This document shows positions 20,783 to 31,649 of a stretch of 64,000 bases of DNA, in pieces (position 1 is the first letter of the stretch; each line of letters begins with the position of its first letter). The notes under the pieces were generated by a model that did not search any database, had not been told where the DNA came from, and worked only from the letters and a program-made list of their open reading frames with translations. Origin of the DNA: Morinoia aosen (taxonomy: Eukaryota; Arthropoda; Malacostraca; Amphipoda; Talitridae); contig CM059558.1 in the NCBI GenBank assembly GCA_030386875.1, forward strand, positions 1 to 64,000. Reading direction: 5' to 3'. Made by a program: the position numbers and the translations under genes.

Positions 20783-21160
20783 CCTATCTTACACACTGCG
20801 ACCATTGACTACTAATTCATCAACTTGAACTTCACTACCTCTATCATTATCCATCCTCAGTAATTCTGTTTCTTTCATACATTTTCCTCATACTGCGTTG
20901 TTTCTTATTTAAAGTCTTTCTTCTCATTCGTTCTTCCTTTATCTCACTTGTAAACCACCTGACATTCCCTGTCTTTTTCCTACATTTTATTATGCCAATC
21001 TTTTACTCTGCCACATCATACAAGGTTCTTGCAATCTCACCATTTAGGTCTTTTACATTTCCACACTTGTTCCAGTTGCAACTACTCAATTCATTCTTAA
21101 ATTTTTCCCAGTTTGCCATTTTTATCTGCAACTTTCTTTCACACTACTGACCTTCAGCAT

Positions 21161-21935
21161 TTACTCCTTTCTACCCGAGTTATATTCAAGCACAAGCATT
21201 TTATGGTCACTATCAATATCAAAATCATCTTCATCTACAAACATTTCATTGACAAACTCTCTTGCTCTATTATTCACAATCATATAGTCAATTGCAGTTT
21301 TCCATTCCCTGCTTTCCAATGTATTCAAGTTTTTTCCTATTGTGACATTCAGGTTTTCAAGTTCATTCTCATCACAAAAATCTATCAAATTTTGTCCATT
21401 TGCATTCACCGGCTCACCAAGTATACCAACATGTCACCCATCACAATCAGAAGGCACCTGCAGTGTTCTCGTACAATCCTTGTCAATATTTCATACTTTT
21501 TTACATTCTTTTCATGAGCTAAAATACTATCAGTTGTCATATAACATAGAATCACAACAATACATTCTCTAACATGCATTCTTTCGCGCTTATTTGCTAA
21601 CAAATCTTCACTTTCAGGTTCATTTCCAGCAGGAAGTTCCTCTAATTTCCAATTTAGAGCATTCTTTACAATCAGACCAACTTCACCACCTCTTTTTTGC
21701 CAATTAACACGCCTTTTTCCTATCATATGATATTATTCTCATTACATGTTAAACTGACTCTATCACGCTTTTGGGTCTCTACTACACCAACACAATCCAA
21801 TTTTCCATTCTCTAATTCTACTACTAAGTCATCTAACTTTCCTGCAATCCATCCACGCACATTTGTACTTCCAAACCTAACAACACAATTGGATAATTTA
21901 ACACATTTCTCACTTTTGCTCTGACAGATTTTCAT
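21161..21935 (-). pseudogene. LINE AP-type endonuclease region
   Basis: Two overlapping frames carry the endonuclease. 21935-21723 includes STNVRG, the Asn-containing first motif, and GVVETQKR, corresponding to the catalytic Glu block. 21726-21161 includes LLIVMGD, then AIDYMIV and DIDSDHKMLVLEY, the terminal Asp-His motif. A frameshift near 21723 and another near 21409 separate them. The enzyme would nick target DNA to prime reverse transcription. Confidence 0.75.
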
Positions 21936-23095
21936 TCATCCAGTTCCACCTTCCATCATGACATGAGTAGCCCTGATCCACCGGATAAATTTCTTGGAGA
22001 GTTTCATATCACCTTCTTTTGTAAGATGGACTGCATCTCCAAGAAAACACCCATACTGGATCATGCTATCCATGTCTAGGAAGCTGGAACTCAACTCATG
22101 CTTTCTCACACTCTCAGCTTTCATACTCATAATCCTTTCATGCACCTTCTTGTTCACCTCCTTCCGTACCCTTTCATACTCCTCATCACAAGCAGGCCTT
22201 CTTAGGAGGCTAGTCACCGCCACTCTAACATTCTTCTTCCGTGCCCTTTCAACAACTTTCATAATTGCATTCACCGTACGTTCTCTCCCACATTGAAGCA
22301 ACTGATTGCCACCTCCTTGCAGTACAACCATTCCTTCATCCATTCCATCTATCACTCTCTCAGCATGCCTACAAATCTCCTCCATTCCTTTCCCTCTCAT
22401 GCTCGTACATCCGCAACTGTCACTCATACATATGAACCTGTCAACATTCTTTACCATGCTATCCCCACATATTCTAATCATAGGTGTCACTCGCCCTTTC
22501 ATGCTTCTCTTTCGCTCAATTCTTTCACTCAGATTGTTCTTTCCATTCATCTTCCTTTCATTCACTTCCACTACAGGCTCCTGCACCTCATGTGGCACAT
22601 CAACAGGTCACTCATTCACTCTCTTTCCATATGTACCTCTTTCATCCTTCTACTCTCATCTGTCACATTTGCACCATCATTTACTGCATTCACACTCCTT
22701 GCACCATCATTTGCCTTATCATCCACTTCATTTACACCATCATATGCCTCATCTTCCATTGCATTTGCACTCCTTGCACCATCATTTACATCACCATTCA
22801 CTGCATTTGCACCATTCTCATTCTTTCCTTTGTCCAGCTTCCTTTCATCCTTCAAGTCAGCCTCTAAAGCAACCATCAGAATAGTCAATCTCTCAACCTC
22901 CTCTTTCAACTATTTACTCCCACCATTCAAACATTTCCAGCACGTAAACACAAGATCACTCAACTTTCTCCGACTCATCTCCCTCAAACCTTTGCATGCA
23001 TCTAAATCTACTCACTCATTAAAAGTCATGCACTCAATCTTCTCATCCATTCCACTTGCACCTCCCTTCCTACCACCAGTCCTATTTCTTGCCAT
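21936..23095 (-). pseudogene. LINE ORF1 with SGNH/GDSL esterase-like domain
   Basis: The start codon at 23095 opens MARNRTGGRKGG, a basic start, followed by a CWKC-containing stretch and a charged, Asn/Asp/Ala-rich low-complexity region (about 22909-22616), with two in-frame stops. The distal frame (22598-21936) contains the esterase landmarks ICGDSMV (nucleophile block), VVLQGGGNQ (oxyanion Asn block) and DAVHLTKEG (Asp-x-x-His block) in the right order. In CR1/L2-type LINEs such ORF1 esterases are thought to associate with membranes or lipids. The protein binds the element RNA in related families. Confidence 0.7.
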
Positions 23096-23865
23096 TCTCA
23101 AACACAGACTTCTATCTCAGTACAAATTTCACAGGCAGAAGAAGTCTTCACTCACCAAATCTACAGAAAATCAAGTTATCAAACAAAAAGAAAACACAAA
23201 GAAACAAAAACGTTACCTACTACTCTCACAGTCACTCTCTACAATGTCGCACAATATACTCTTTATATGCAAAGAATGTTTACCAGTCAAAACACTTGTC
23301 AAAAATTGAAGGTCACCGCACCAATGCTCAGTCTCAACTCTCAGGCAAAAAGAGAACTTCTCCCACGAGCACTCCATACAAAGTCACACACTGTTCTCAC
23401 GTGAATATACAAACTATTCCAGTTTTACAGCAACTTCACTTTAATTCACCACAATTTTCGCCGGAGGATCAGAAGCACACGTGCACACCGTATCGTGGTC
23501 CGTACACTCAGACAGCGATCATCAACTTCAAGACTTACAAGCGTACGTCCGCCGTGCTAGGGAAATTCCCAACTCGGCAGCGACATGTTAAAATGTACTC
23601 ATTTGTAGTATTTTAACATTGGTAGAGGATTTAGTATAACCGTAATTGGTGTTACACCAGAGAGGCCTCTTTCCATCATCTTGGAATAATGGAGTACGGC
23701 AACGATTGTAAGTATGAGGTGTGGGGTAGAGAAACACAACAGTTAAACTAGGAACTACATGTATTGTACGTCCATCGGGCAAGGCGGCGAGAACAAGAAG
23801 GAGCTCGGTCGCTCTCCACATGAGGTTTACACAAGAACATAGAAAACGGGACAGAAGTAGTTTAC

Positions 23866-24130
23866 TGCTCGCGGTGGCAGAGTGGTTAAGGGACCGGACT
23901 TGTATGTTGGAGACGAGGGTTCGTATCCCGGCGCTGGCACTGCGATTTTCCCCGTTGGGTATAAGGGAAAGCTCAAGCACAATACCCCACTCGACCCAGA
24001 CGTCGGAAATGGGTACCGGCTTTACGGGGGAACCGTCATGGTGTCCTATATATAGTGTTAGTGATAAGACATTTGAAAAACCAATGCTTGAGATCATTTG
24101 TATCAGGCTTGATTGGAAATGAAGCATCCC
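23866..24130 (+). mobile_element. tRNA-derived SINE, copy 1
   Basis: The head GCTCGCGGTGGCAGAGTGG ... GGGTTCGTATCCCGGCGC carries A-box- and B-box-like tRNA promoter segments. The body (CGATTTTCCCCGTTGGGTAT; CAATACCCCACTCGACCCAG; GGGTACCGG) and the tail (GGCTTGATTGGAAATGAAGC) match the three other copies. It sits in the copia LTR in a TTTA context. Transcription by RNA polymerase III is the family norm. Confidence 0.85.
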
Positions 24131-24174
24131 AAAGATGCCGATGTTTGTTTTAATGGGTGACTGCAACAACTTAT

Positions 24175-24480
24175 AATAGTAATAATTATAATAATAATAT
24201 TAATGAAGGCATCTACGGATGCTTTATTTCCAATTTCAAGCCTGATACATATCACCTTGTACATTGGATTTTCAAATGCCTTATAACTAACGCCAGGACG
24301 CCATGACGCTTTTCCCCGGTCAAGACCGGTACCCATTTTACACACCTGGGTAGAGTGGGGTATTGTGCTTTGAATTTTTCCCCTATACCCAACAGAGAAA
24401 ATCGCCGCCAGTGCCGAGTCTCGAACCCGGGTTTCCCACACGGCAGGCAGGGCCTATAGGCACTCGGCTACGACGAGCAC
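24175..24480 (-). mobile_element. tRNA-derived SINE, copy 2
   Basis: This is the inverse orientation of copy 1. The (ATT)n tail is at 24175-24203 and the head ends at 24480 (minus strand GTGCTCGTCGTAGCCGAGTG). It also lies inside the copia 3' LTR, so two SINEs independently chose this LTR. Confidence 0.9.
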
Positions 24481-24832
24481 TTGAGCATTTATATATTTGC
24501 ATAAATATATATACTGAAGTTGGATCTCAACACACCCCCTCCAACTCAAGTATTCCATCCCACTACGCACCAATTCACATAGTAATCAATTAGAGCTAAC
24601 ATTTCAACGTTCAGATCTTTCATTGAACATTGAACAGCAGAAAAACAACATAAAAAAATCATCAGTGTAAATCAACAGATTACACTGAGCAAGATACAAA
24701 AAAATATAACGCCCCAATAATGCATAGTCCGCAATTACGTTAGGAGTATTTTACTCAAGAAAATTATACCTTTTCTTGCAATTGATGTACACAAAGCTAA
24801 ACTAGAGACACGTCGGACACAGTAACTAAAAA

Positions 24833-27800
24833 TTAAACACACACTTTGAATTTAAGCAACGACTGTCTAGTAACAGGCTTTGTGAACATGTCAGCCATGT
24901 TTTCCTCTGAAGGAACAAAGCTCAAAACTGCTTTATTGTCTTGAATAATTGCTCGAATGAAATGAAATCTTATGTCTATATGTTTCGAGCGTTGATGATG
25001 AACAGGGTTTTTGGCTAGGTCGATGGCACCTTTATTATCCACAAAAATTTCAACCGGTTCATCATAACCAGCCATATCACACAGTAGCTGTTTGAGAAAA
25101 ATTCCTTCCTGCACAGCATAGGTCAGGTCAATGTACTCTGCTTCGCAGCTTGAAAGCGCAACAATATTTTGTTTCTTGGACTTCCAAGATATCAGTGAAC
25201 TGTTGCTAGATGATTTAAACACATATGCTCTTACGGTCAGAGGATCCACCCCAGTCAGAGTCAGAGAAACCAGTAATTTGCACGGGGTTCTCGGATTTCA
25301 CAAATTTCAAACCATATGAAATAGTACCTTTAAGATACTTCAACACAAATTTACACAAATTCAGATGAGCATTTGTTGGACAAGTTAAATGTTTTGACAG
25401 TAATGTAACAACATAGCAAATATCAGGCCTAGTACAAGTCATCAAGTATATCAGGCTGCCAACAATCTCACGGAACAGTTTGGGATCGCACAAATTCTTA
25501 GAATCAGAGCTTACATCAAGCTTGTTGGCACTGGGATCACATGGAATAGACTTAGGCTTACAATCAGACATCCTAAATTTTAACAAAATTTTCTCAAAAT
25601 ACTTTTACTGCTTCAGCTCAATTGAGTCATGCTTCACATCAAATTCAATGCCCAAAAACATGAAATTTGTCCAAGATCTTTCATTTTGAATTTACTCGAC
25701 AATAAACACTTGACTTCCTTCAATACAACAGCGTTAGATGAGGCCAAAATTAAGTTATCAACCCATACAATAATAATCACTTTTCCAGAATCGCTTCCTC
25801 TTACATAGACACAAGTATCACTAAGGGATTGAAAAAAATTTTGTTCAACAAGAAATCGATGCAAGAGATTGTTCCAGTTGCGGCCACTTTGCTTTAAGCC
25901 ATACAAAGATTTCTTGAGTTTGCAGACTAACTTCTCTCCATTTTTGTCAAGTTCAACAAATCCCTCAGGCTATTCAACAAAAACATCACAGTCTATTTTT
26001 GCATGAAGATAAGCTGTGCACACATCCATCTGGTGCACAATGTCTTACTTTTGCACAGCAATATCCGTCAGCATTCTGACAGAAGTTAGACGTGCTGTTG
26101 GACAAAAAGTTTCTTTGAAATCGACATCAGCTACTTGGGAATATACCTTTGCTGCATAACGAGCTTTGAAAGTCTCCTGATCATTGGGTCCTGATTTAAC
26201 ACTATAGACCCATCGTCCCCCAATAACAGATCTATCTTTTGGCTTTTCAACAAGTTCGAACGTGTCATTTTCGGTGAGTGCAGCCATCTCATTACTCATT
26301 GCCTGTTTCCACTCAACAGAATCTGGGGATGAAATTGCCTCAGAGTAGGACTTATGGATACTGCTCACTCTAGCAATATTCGATAAAATGATTAGTGATA
26401 TTTAATTCATCTGGGTCAACATAATCTTTTAAATAAGCTGGAGGCTTCTTTTCTCTCAAAGGAAATCTTCTAGTGGGCTCTGCATCTAAATGAGTTTTAT
26501 TTTGAATGACTTCTGGGACAGTCCCAGGTTTCAACTCAGCCTCAGCCTTGTCAGTCTTCTCACTTTGTTCAACTCAGCAGGGTTACCTAGAGCAATGAAC
26601 TCATCCTCACCCACCACATTTCTAGAAATTTTATCACAGAATGTGACACATCTGACTCTTTTTATTTGACGAGCTTCAGGGAAATAAATCATGTAAGCAG
26701 GGCTACACGGATCATATCCAACAAAAATACCCTGCTCTGACCTAGGGTCAAGCTTTCCTGGGTTCTGAACCATGGCAAAACACTTTGAACCAAAAATGTG
26801 CATATTGGAGAGGTCAGATTTTCTGTTCGTGAACATCTCAAAAGGAGTTTTGCCTTTTCTTTTGTTGAAACACTTATTTCTAATGTAAGCAGCTGTTCTG
26901 ACAGCATGATTCCATAATTGTTTTGGCAAATTTGCATGTAGCAACAAACACCTAGCCATCTCAAACAATGATCTTTCAGCAGTCCCATTCTGATGGAGAG
27001 AATACGGAGCTGAAAATTCATGCTCTATTTTGTTCTCCGTGGCAACAGCTTTGAACTAGTTTGAGGAATACTCTGTGCCGTTATCCATTCTTAAACGCTT
27101 AACAGAGCCAAATGAAGCAGAATCAGCCAAGAATTTCTTAAATGCTCCAACAGTGTCACTTTTTCTTCTTAGGAAATACACAAAAATAAGGCCTGAAAAA
27201 TCATCTACAGAAGACATGTCATACATAGAATTTTCAAAAGAGGTAGGGCTTACCGGTCCAGCTAGGTCACAATGGACGAGCTCTAAAGGTTTCCCTGATT
27301 TTTTATCAGGGTCTCTGCTCCTATACTGGCACATTTTACCCTGGACACAGATCTCACAATCGAAATTATGCTTGTTTGTAATTTTAATTCCTTTAGTAAT
27401 ATTTTCTAGGCATAACACGTCTTTTACATTACAATGCCCAAGAATATTGCGCCACTCCTCCAGGGTGTGTTCACCAACAGCATTAAGAGAGTCAACAGAG
27501 CTGACTGAATTTAAATAATACAGCTCACCACATTTTTTAATATTAAACTCATTCCCATCTGAAGCAAACAACTTTGAGACCTTTTGATTGAAAGTGAATG
27601 ATGCACCCTGATCAATAGCAGCCTGGACAGAGAAAATATTCTGCTTAAAACTGGGAATACAATGAATAGTTTTTAAAAGAACATTGTGTTTCCAATTTTT
27701 GGCGTCAGTCAGGGTAATTCTGGCATCACCTTTACAATCTACAATATTGTTCATTCTAGAACCATCCGCTAATTCGATGAAATGATTACTAGGATCAAAA

Positions 27801-28126
27801 CTTTTATCTAAAGATACAAACTTAGATTTATCACAAATAATGTGAGCAGTAGCTCCACAATCCACAAGTAACTTTGCACTGTCTACAACAGAAGCACTTT
27901 CTGAGTCTGTTGATACTCTAAGACAATAAGAGCTTTTCACATCTTTGCTATTAGTACCCATCGCTTTCGCGGTATCTCTCTTTCTGCAAAAATTAGTATC
28001 ATGAGAAGCACTTTTACAAATAGAACACCATCGATTTTTCTTTGCACTGTGACTTTTACACTCAGATTTCTTGTGACCTGACTTACCACATAAGTAACAA
28101 GTAATTTTAGAATCTTTCACTTTCAT
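24833..28126 (-). pseudogene. Copia Pol: protease, integrase, reverse transcriptase, RNase H (broken)
   Basis: From 28126 the frame shows a CCHC knuckle (CYLCGKSGHKKSEC), a protease-like LVDCGATAH (Ser of the usual DSG replaced by Cys), an integrase zinc region (ILGHCN ... CEICVQGK, first His apparently lost), integrase acids in HCDLAGPV and DNGTEYSS, and after a break at about 27056 the integrase C-terminal region (26968-26531). RT fragments lie at 26368-25215; the usual YVDD reads WVDN, losing a catalytic Asp. RNase H (24833-25249, SSCEAEY ... EENMADMFTKP) is the best-preserved part. At least five breaks make this a pseudogene. 24533-24832 is the non-coding stretch before the 3' LTR. Confidence 0.85.
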
Positions 28127-28202
28127 AATATTTTTTCACCTTCACTGTAGCCTTGTCGGGTCTTCTTTGTTTCCTCTTCACTCTTGAGAGCTGATTTGAA
28201 TT

Positions 28203-28745
28203 TCATGAAGTCCATTTCTTTACTGTCACTGTGCGTGATGACGGTAGAAAAAGCGTTGTAGGCAGCTGGCAATCCCTAATAATCATGGCGATTATCAGCC
28301 CATCGCTGATATTTTCGGCGACTTTCTTCAGGTAGGATGCAGTTGTCTCTGCCCGCACCAAAAAGTCTGTTACCGTCTCGCCATTTTTCATCTTCAGCGC
28401 GGCTAACTCGCAATACAGAGAAATAATTCTTGGTTTACTGCTGCCGAGGTAATGATCATGCAGAATCTTCATGGATTTTCTTCCATCTCCATAGGAGTCT
28501 CTGATAATCAACGAGAGACTTTTATCATCGAGCCTTTGTACAAGCTCGGAGAAAATTTTCTTATTCGTCTCAACATCCAGACTTAATTCTTCGCCCTCAA
28601 GGACGGCACCCAACGATTTCAAGTCTTTGTAGGCCCAAAATTTCACTTCCCACAACTCATACCTTTCATCATTGCCATCAAAAGTCAGGTTACTGGGCCC
28701 ATAACCTGTTAGACCAGAGAGGCTTCTTTCCATCTTTGGAATAAT
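28203..28745 (-). pseudogene. Copia Gag-like N-terminal region
   Basis: The frame reads MERSLSGLTGYGPSNLTFDG and then a capsid-type region (YELWEVKFWAYKDL; LIIRDSYGDGRKSMKILHDHY; ISLYCELAALKMKNGETV), the UBN2-type Gag of copia elements. It loses frame near 28260 before the zinc knuckle. The first ten or so codons lie inside the 5' LTR and the next run through the primer-binding region. Gag would package element RNA into particles; this copy cannot make a full protein. Confidence 0.75.
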
Positions 28746-29404
28746 GGAGTACGGCAACGATTATAAGTATGAGGTGTGGGGTAAAGAAACACCACAGTTA
28801 AACTAAGAACTAGACGTATTGTACGTCCGTCGGGTACGGCGGCAAGAACAAGAAGAAGGAGCTCGATCGCTCTCCACATGAGGTGTACACATGAACATAG
28901 AAAACGGGACGGAAGTAATTTAATGGGTGACTGTGACAACCTATATATATACAGGTAAAGCTCTTATAACGGTCGATCTTACAACGGAACTCTCCTACAA
29001 CGGGTAGGACGCAATTTATTGGTAGTTATAACTGGTATGTTTTGCTCCTAAAACGTCTATTTGAATTTGATGTTTAATACTTAGTTTTACTGTTCTTATA
29101 GTATACTGAATGGCTATTTGTTACGATTTTAGTCATGTAATATATATAAATATATAAATAATGAAAAATGTCTTTAATTTAATACCGTCATTGAACAACG
29201 TTCAGACTGTTGTCATAGCTCAATAAACTATTTTCTATTAAAGGCAATTATGAAAGATGTTTGTGTTGTAAACTAAAGTAAACGTGCCGCTTGAACAACG
29301 GGATTTGTCGCCTACAACGGGTGTTTTTCTGGAACGAATTCCTCCCGTTATAGGAGCTTCACCTGTATATGTATTAAGATATATACTGAAGTTGGATCCC
29401 AATA
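28707..29404 (-). repeat. Copia 5' LTR, interrupted by a MITE
   Basis: It matches the 3' LTR (23650-24532) over the gene-proximal 220 bp and again at the distal TATACTGAAGTTGGATC end. The 414-bp MITE at 28952-29365 explains most of the length difference. The gag start codon lies inside the LTR end. Confidence 0.85.
28952..29365. mobile_element. Tc1/mariner- or pogo-type MITE (414 bp) in the copia LTR
   Basis: Its ends are CAGGTAAAGCTCTTATAACGG-like and the inverted CCGTTATAGGAGCTTCACCTG-like, flanked by TA on both sides, as for Tc1/mariner/pogo elements. The repeated ACAACGG words inside (29290-29320 and near 28980) are further internal inverted matches. It has no coding capacity. Confidence 0.85.
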
Positions 29405-30029
29405 AATTACAATTGCTATTGTGCCATTGCTGCCATTGTATAATGTGATGAACGTTATACATAGTATTGGTATAATTAGCTCCAGCATTATATGAATGTG
29501 ATCGCTGGTAACTATGATACCATTTCTCATGCTACCACCATTTCTTCATACCATCATTACCACTGTCTTCACCATATCCTTCACAGTTGCTATCGTTCAC
29601 CAATCGCTTATCCCTAGGGGTTTCAAATATTAGGTAACAACTTTTATAAAAATAAACTTCGGATTACTCACTGTGAAAATTCAGTCCTCAAACAACGAAT
29701 ATCACTAATCAGGTTTGATTAACTTCTATAAATTGTAATGAAACAACAACATTTAAACCTAAAATCCAATTGAAAATTAATAAATATAATTTACCATAAT
29801 AATAATCTTTTTTCTTCCAGACACAGCTGCACACAACAAAAGTACAAGTCAACGCGCAGTCTTTACATACAATCTACATTTACTGCAGCCAATGAAGCAA
29901 CTGAACGACCATTTTGATAAAAAATCAGTTACCCTAATAAATATTTTTTATGAACATAGAAAATGTGCAACTTTGCATTGGGTGGACGCAAATAACCGCA
30001 GAAACTTGTTGATCATTTCTCAGCCATTC
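29405..30029. other. Non-coding interval with dispersed repeat R1 (copy 1)
   Basis: At about 29415-29560 the sequence TATTGTGCCATTGCTGCCAT ... TATTGGTATAATTAGCTCCA ... GAATGTGATCGCTGGTAAC recurs inverted at 33250-33400 and in part at 37975-38080. The rest is AT-rich with no coding domain. Confidence 0.6.
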
Positions 30030-30358
30030 AATGTTGAGTGTTGTTTGATGTACAACATTTGTGTTGTTGTCCTGCCTGTGTTGTGTTGTTTGGTGTACAA
30101 TATTTGTGTTGTTCTCCTGCCTGTGTTGTGTTGTTTAGTGTACAACATTTGTTTTGTTGTCCTGCCTGTGTTGTGTTGTTTGGTGTACAACATTTGTGTT
30201 GTTGTCCTGCCTGTGTTGTGTTGTTTGGTGTACAACATTTGTGTTGTTGTCCTGCCTGTGTTGTGTTGTTTGGTGTACTACATTTGTATTGTTGTCGTGC
30301 CTGTGTTGGGTTGTTTGGTGTACAACATTTGTGTTGTTGTCCTGCCTTTGTTGTCTAG
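30030..30358. repeat. 45-bp minisatellite, about 7 units
   Basis: Units contain GTTGTTGTCCTGCCTGTG followed by TTGTGTTGTTTGGTGTAC. The 45-bp period is a multiple of three, so several frames stay open on both strands; these ORFs are artefacts. Confidence 0.95.
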
Positions 30359-30364
30359 TTATCG

Positions 30365-30552
30365 TTGTTGTAGAAACAAGTTGTAGAAACAAGTTGTAGA
30401 AACAAGTTGTATAACAAGTTGTAGAAACAAGTTGTAGAAACAAGTTGTATACCAAGTTGTGGAAACAAGTTGTAGAAACAAGTTGTAGAAACAAGTTGTA
30501 GAAACAAGTTGTAGAAACAAGTTGTAGAAAAAAGTTGTAGGAACAAGTTTTG
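30365..30552. repeat. 13-bp minisatellite, about 14 units
   Basis: Units are GTAGAAACAAGTT with occasional shortened GTATAACAAGTT or GTATACCAAGTT variants. It starts only a few bases after the 45-bp array ends. Confidence 0.95.
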
Positions 30553-31345
30553 ATAAATATAGAGTTCGATATGACGTTCGGAATATCAGAGCGCTGGAAA
30601 ATTTCATTTGGTAAAATAATAAAAGAAAAAACGTGCAAGCAAAATATTAAGTTTCCTGATCTATGACAACCATTCATGATAAGATATGAGGTAAGATTTG
30701 TCCGACTGAAGTGTGAGCATCCTAGCTACTTTACTTGTGTTCGATAAATGCGATAAATATATTTTTGAGAGTCATGCTAGACTCCATAGAAGATTGGATC
30801 ACAAACCTGTACTGAGTCGTAGGCAGGTATGGCAAATTACGTACAGGCGTGCACATTCTGGTGTTGGGTTAATGGTAGTACAGTTTGGTAGGTAAGTTCT
30901 CGGGACGCCTTGATGGTGTGGGAATGGAGGGACGAAGTCTTCCTGCCATTCAGTAACATCTACGTGGAAATTATCTATAAATACTTTCAAAAGTATTAGA
31001 GTTACCGTACTTTAATTGCGAATAGTGAGTTGACCTAACTAGCCTCTACACGACTAAAAAAATTCATAAATGTTTTTTACGATGAAAATTGCATTTAAAA
31101 TAGATCATACGCAATTTTTTTCAAATTCGAGAATTTCAACGTTTAAATGATAAATTGAGTTAGTTTCATGATATTGAATAGTAATTTTGAGTCCTATGAT
31201 ATTAGGTCCTTATTTAAATACTCCCAACTTGCAGTTGTTGTTATAGCTATTATATTTTTGAAACCAATCCTAGCTTAAGTTATTCAGTGAAGATGACGCT
31301 CCTGACACGTCTACAGCAAGTGACGCTCGCCATGTGCAGCGTGTG
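30553..31345. other. Non-coding interval
   Basis: I see no coding domain or transposon end. Short ORFs near 30713-30990 on both strands have no recognisable motif. Confidence 0.5.
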
Positions 31346-31349
31346 CGCG

Positions 31350-31622
31350 ACTGTACAGGAGGTGGGGTGTGGTGGGTGAGCTGGGGGTTTGGTGAAGTGT
31401 GGTGGGCGAGCTGGGGGTTTGGTGGGGTATGGTGGGCGAGCTGGGGGCTAGGTGGGGTGTGGTGAGTGAGCTGGGGGTTTGGTGGGGTGTGGTGGGCGAG
31501 CTGGGGGTTTGGTGGGGTGTGGTGGGCGAGCTGGGGGTTAGGTGGGGTGTGGTGGGCGAGCTGGGGGTTAGGTGGGGTGCAGTGGGCGAGCTGGGGGTTA
31601 GGTGGGGTGTGGTGAGCAAGCT
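31350..31622 (+). repeat. 30-bp minisatellite M30, G-rich on plus strand, about 9 units
   Basis: Units contain GGTGGGGTGTGGTGGGCGAG followed by CTGGGGGTT. The same unit occurs in the opposite orientation at 37140-37975. It is followed after about 27 bp by the 24-bp array. Confidence 0.95.
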
Positions 31623-31649
31623 GATTTGGCTGATGTATATTACGATATA

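Larger units (their letters stand above)
19381..23600 (-). mobile_element. Decayed near-full-length LINE (L2/CR1-like) on the minus strand
   Basis: Reading right to left: an untranslated leader (about 23600-23096), ORF1 with an esterase-like domain (23095-21936), an AP-endonuclease (21935-21161) and a reverse transcriptase (20782-19382). This order and the ORF1 esterase are typical of the L2/CR1 branch. Many stops and frameshifts show the copy is dead. No target duplication or 3' microsatellite tail could be assigned. Long plus-strand ORFs in this interval (for example 22293-23309) are shadows. Confidence 0.85.
23650..24532 (-). repeat. Copia 3' LTR, interrupted by two SINEs
   Basis: It aligns with the 5' LTR at 23650-23862, 24145-24170 and 24490-24532. 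The two gaps are the SINE copies at 23866-24130 and 24175-24480, in opposite orientations. Confidence 0.85.
23650..29404 (-). mobile_element. Dead Ty1/copia retrotransposon with nested insertions in both LTRs
   Basis: The pol order (Gag, zinc knuckle, protease, integrase, reverse transcriptase, RNase H, right to left) defines a copia element on the minus strand. Its 5' LTR is at 28707-29404 and its 3' LTR at 23650-24532; both read TGTT...ACA at their ends apart from one change. A purine-rich tract (GAGTTGGAGGGGG on the minus strand) precedes the 3' LTR, as expected for second-strand priming. No 5-bp target duplication could be recognised. The LTRs differ noticeably and the genes are broken, so the copy is old. 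Confidence 0.9.

Noticed and set aside
22293..23309. Long plus-strand ORF (338 aa)
   Set aside because: It is the antisense shadow of the LINE ORF1 low-complexity region; the 19386-20426 plus-strand ORF is likewise a shadow of the reverse transcriptase.
29282..29345. ACAACGG repeats as a separate tandem array
   Set aside because: They are inverted internal matches within the 414-bp MITE and do not form an array.
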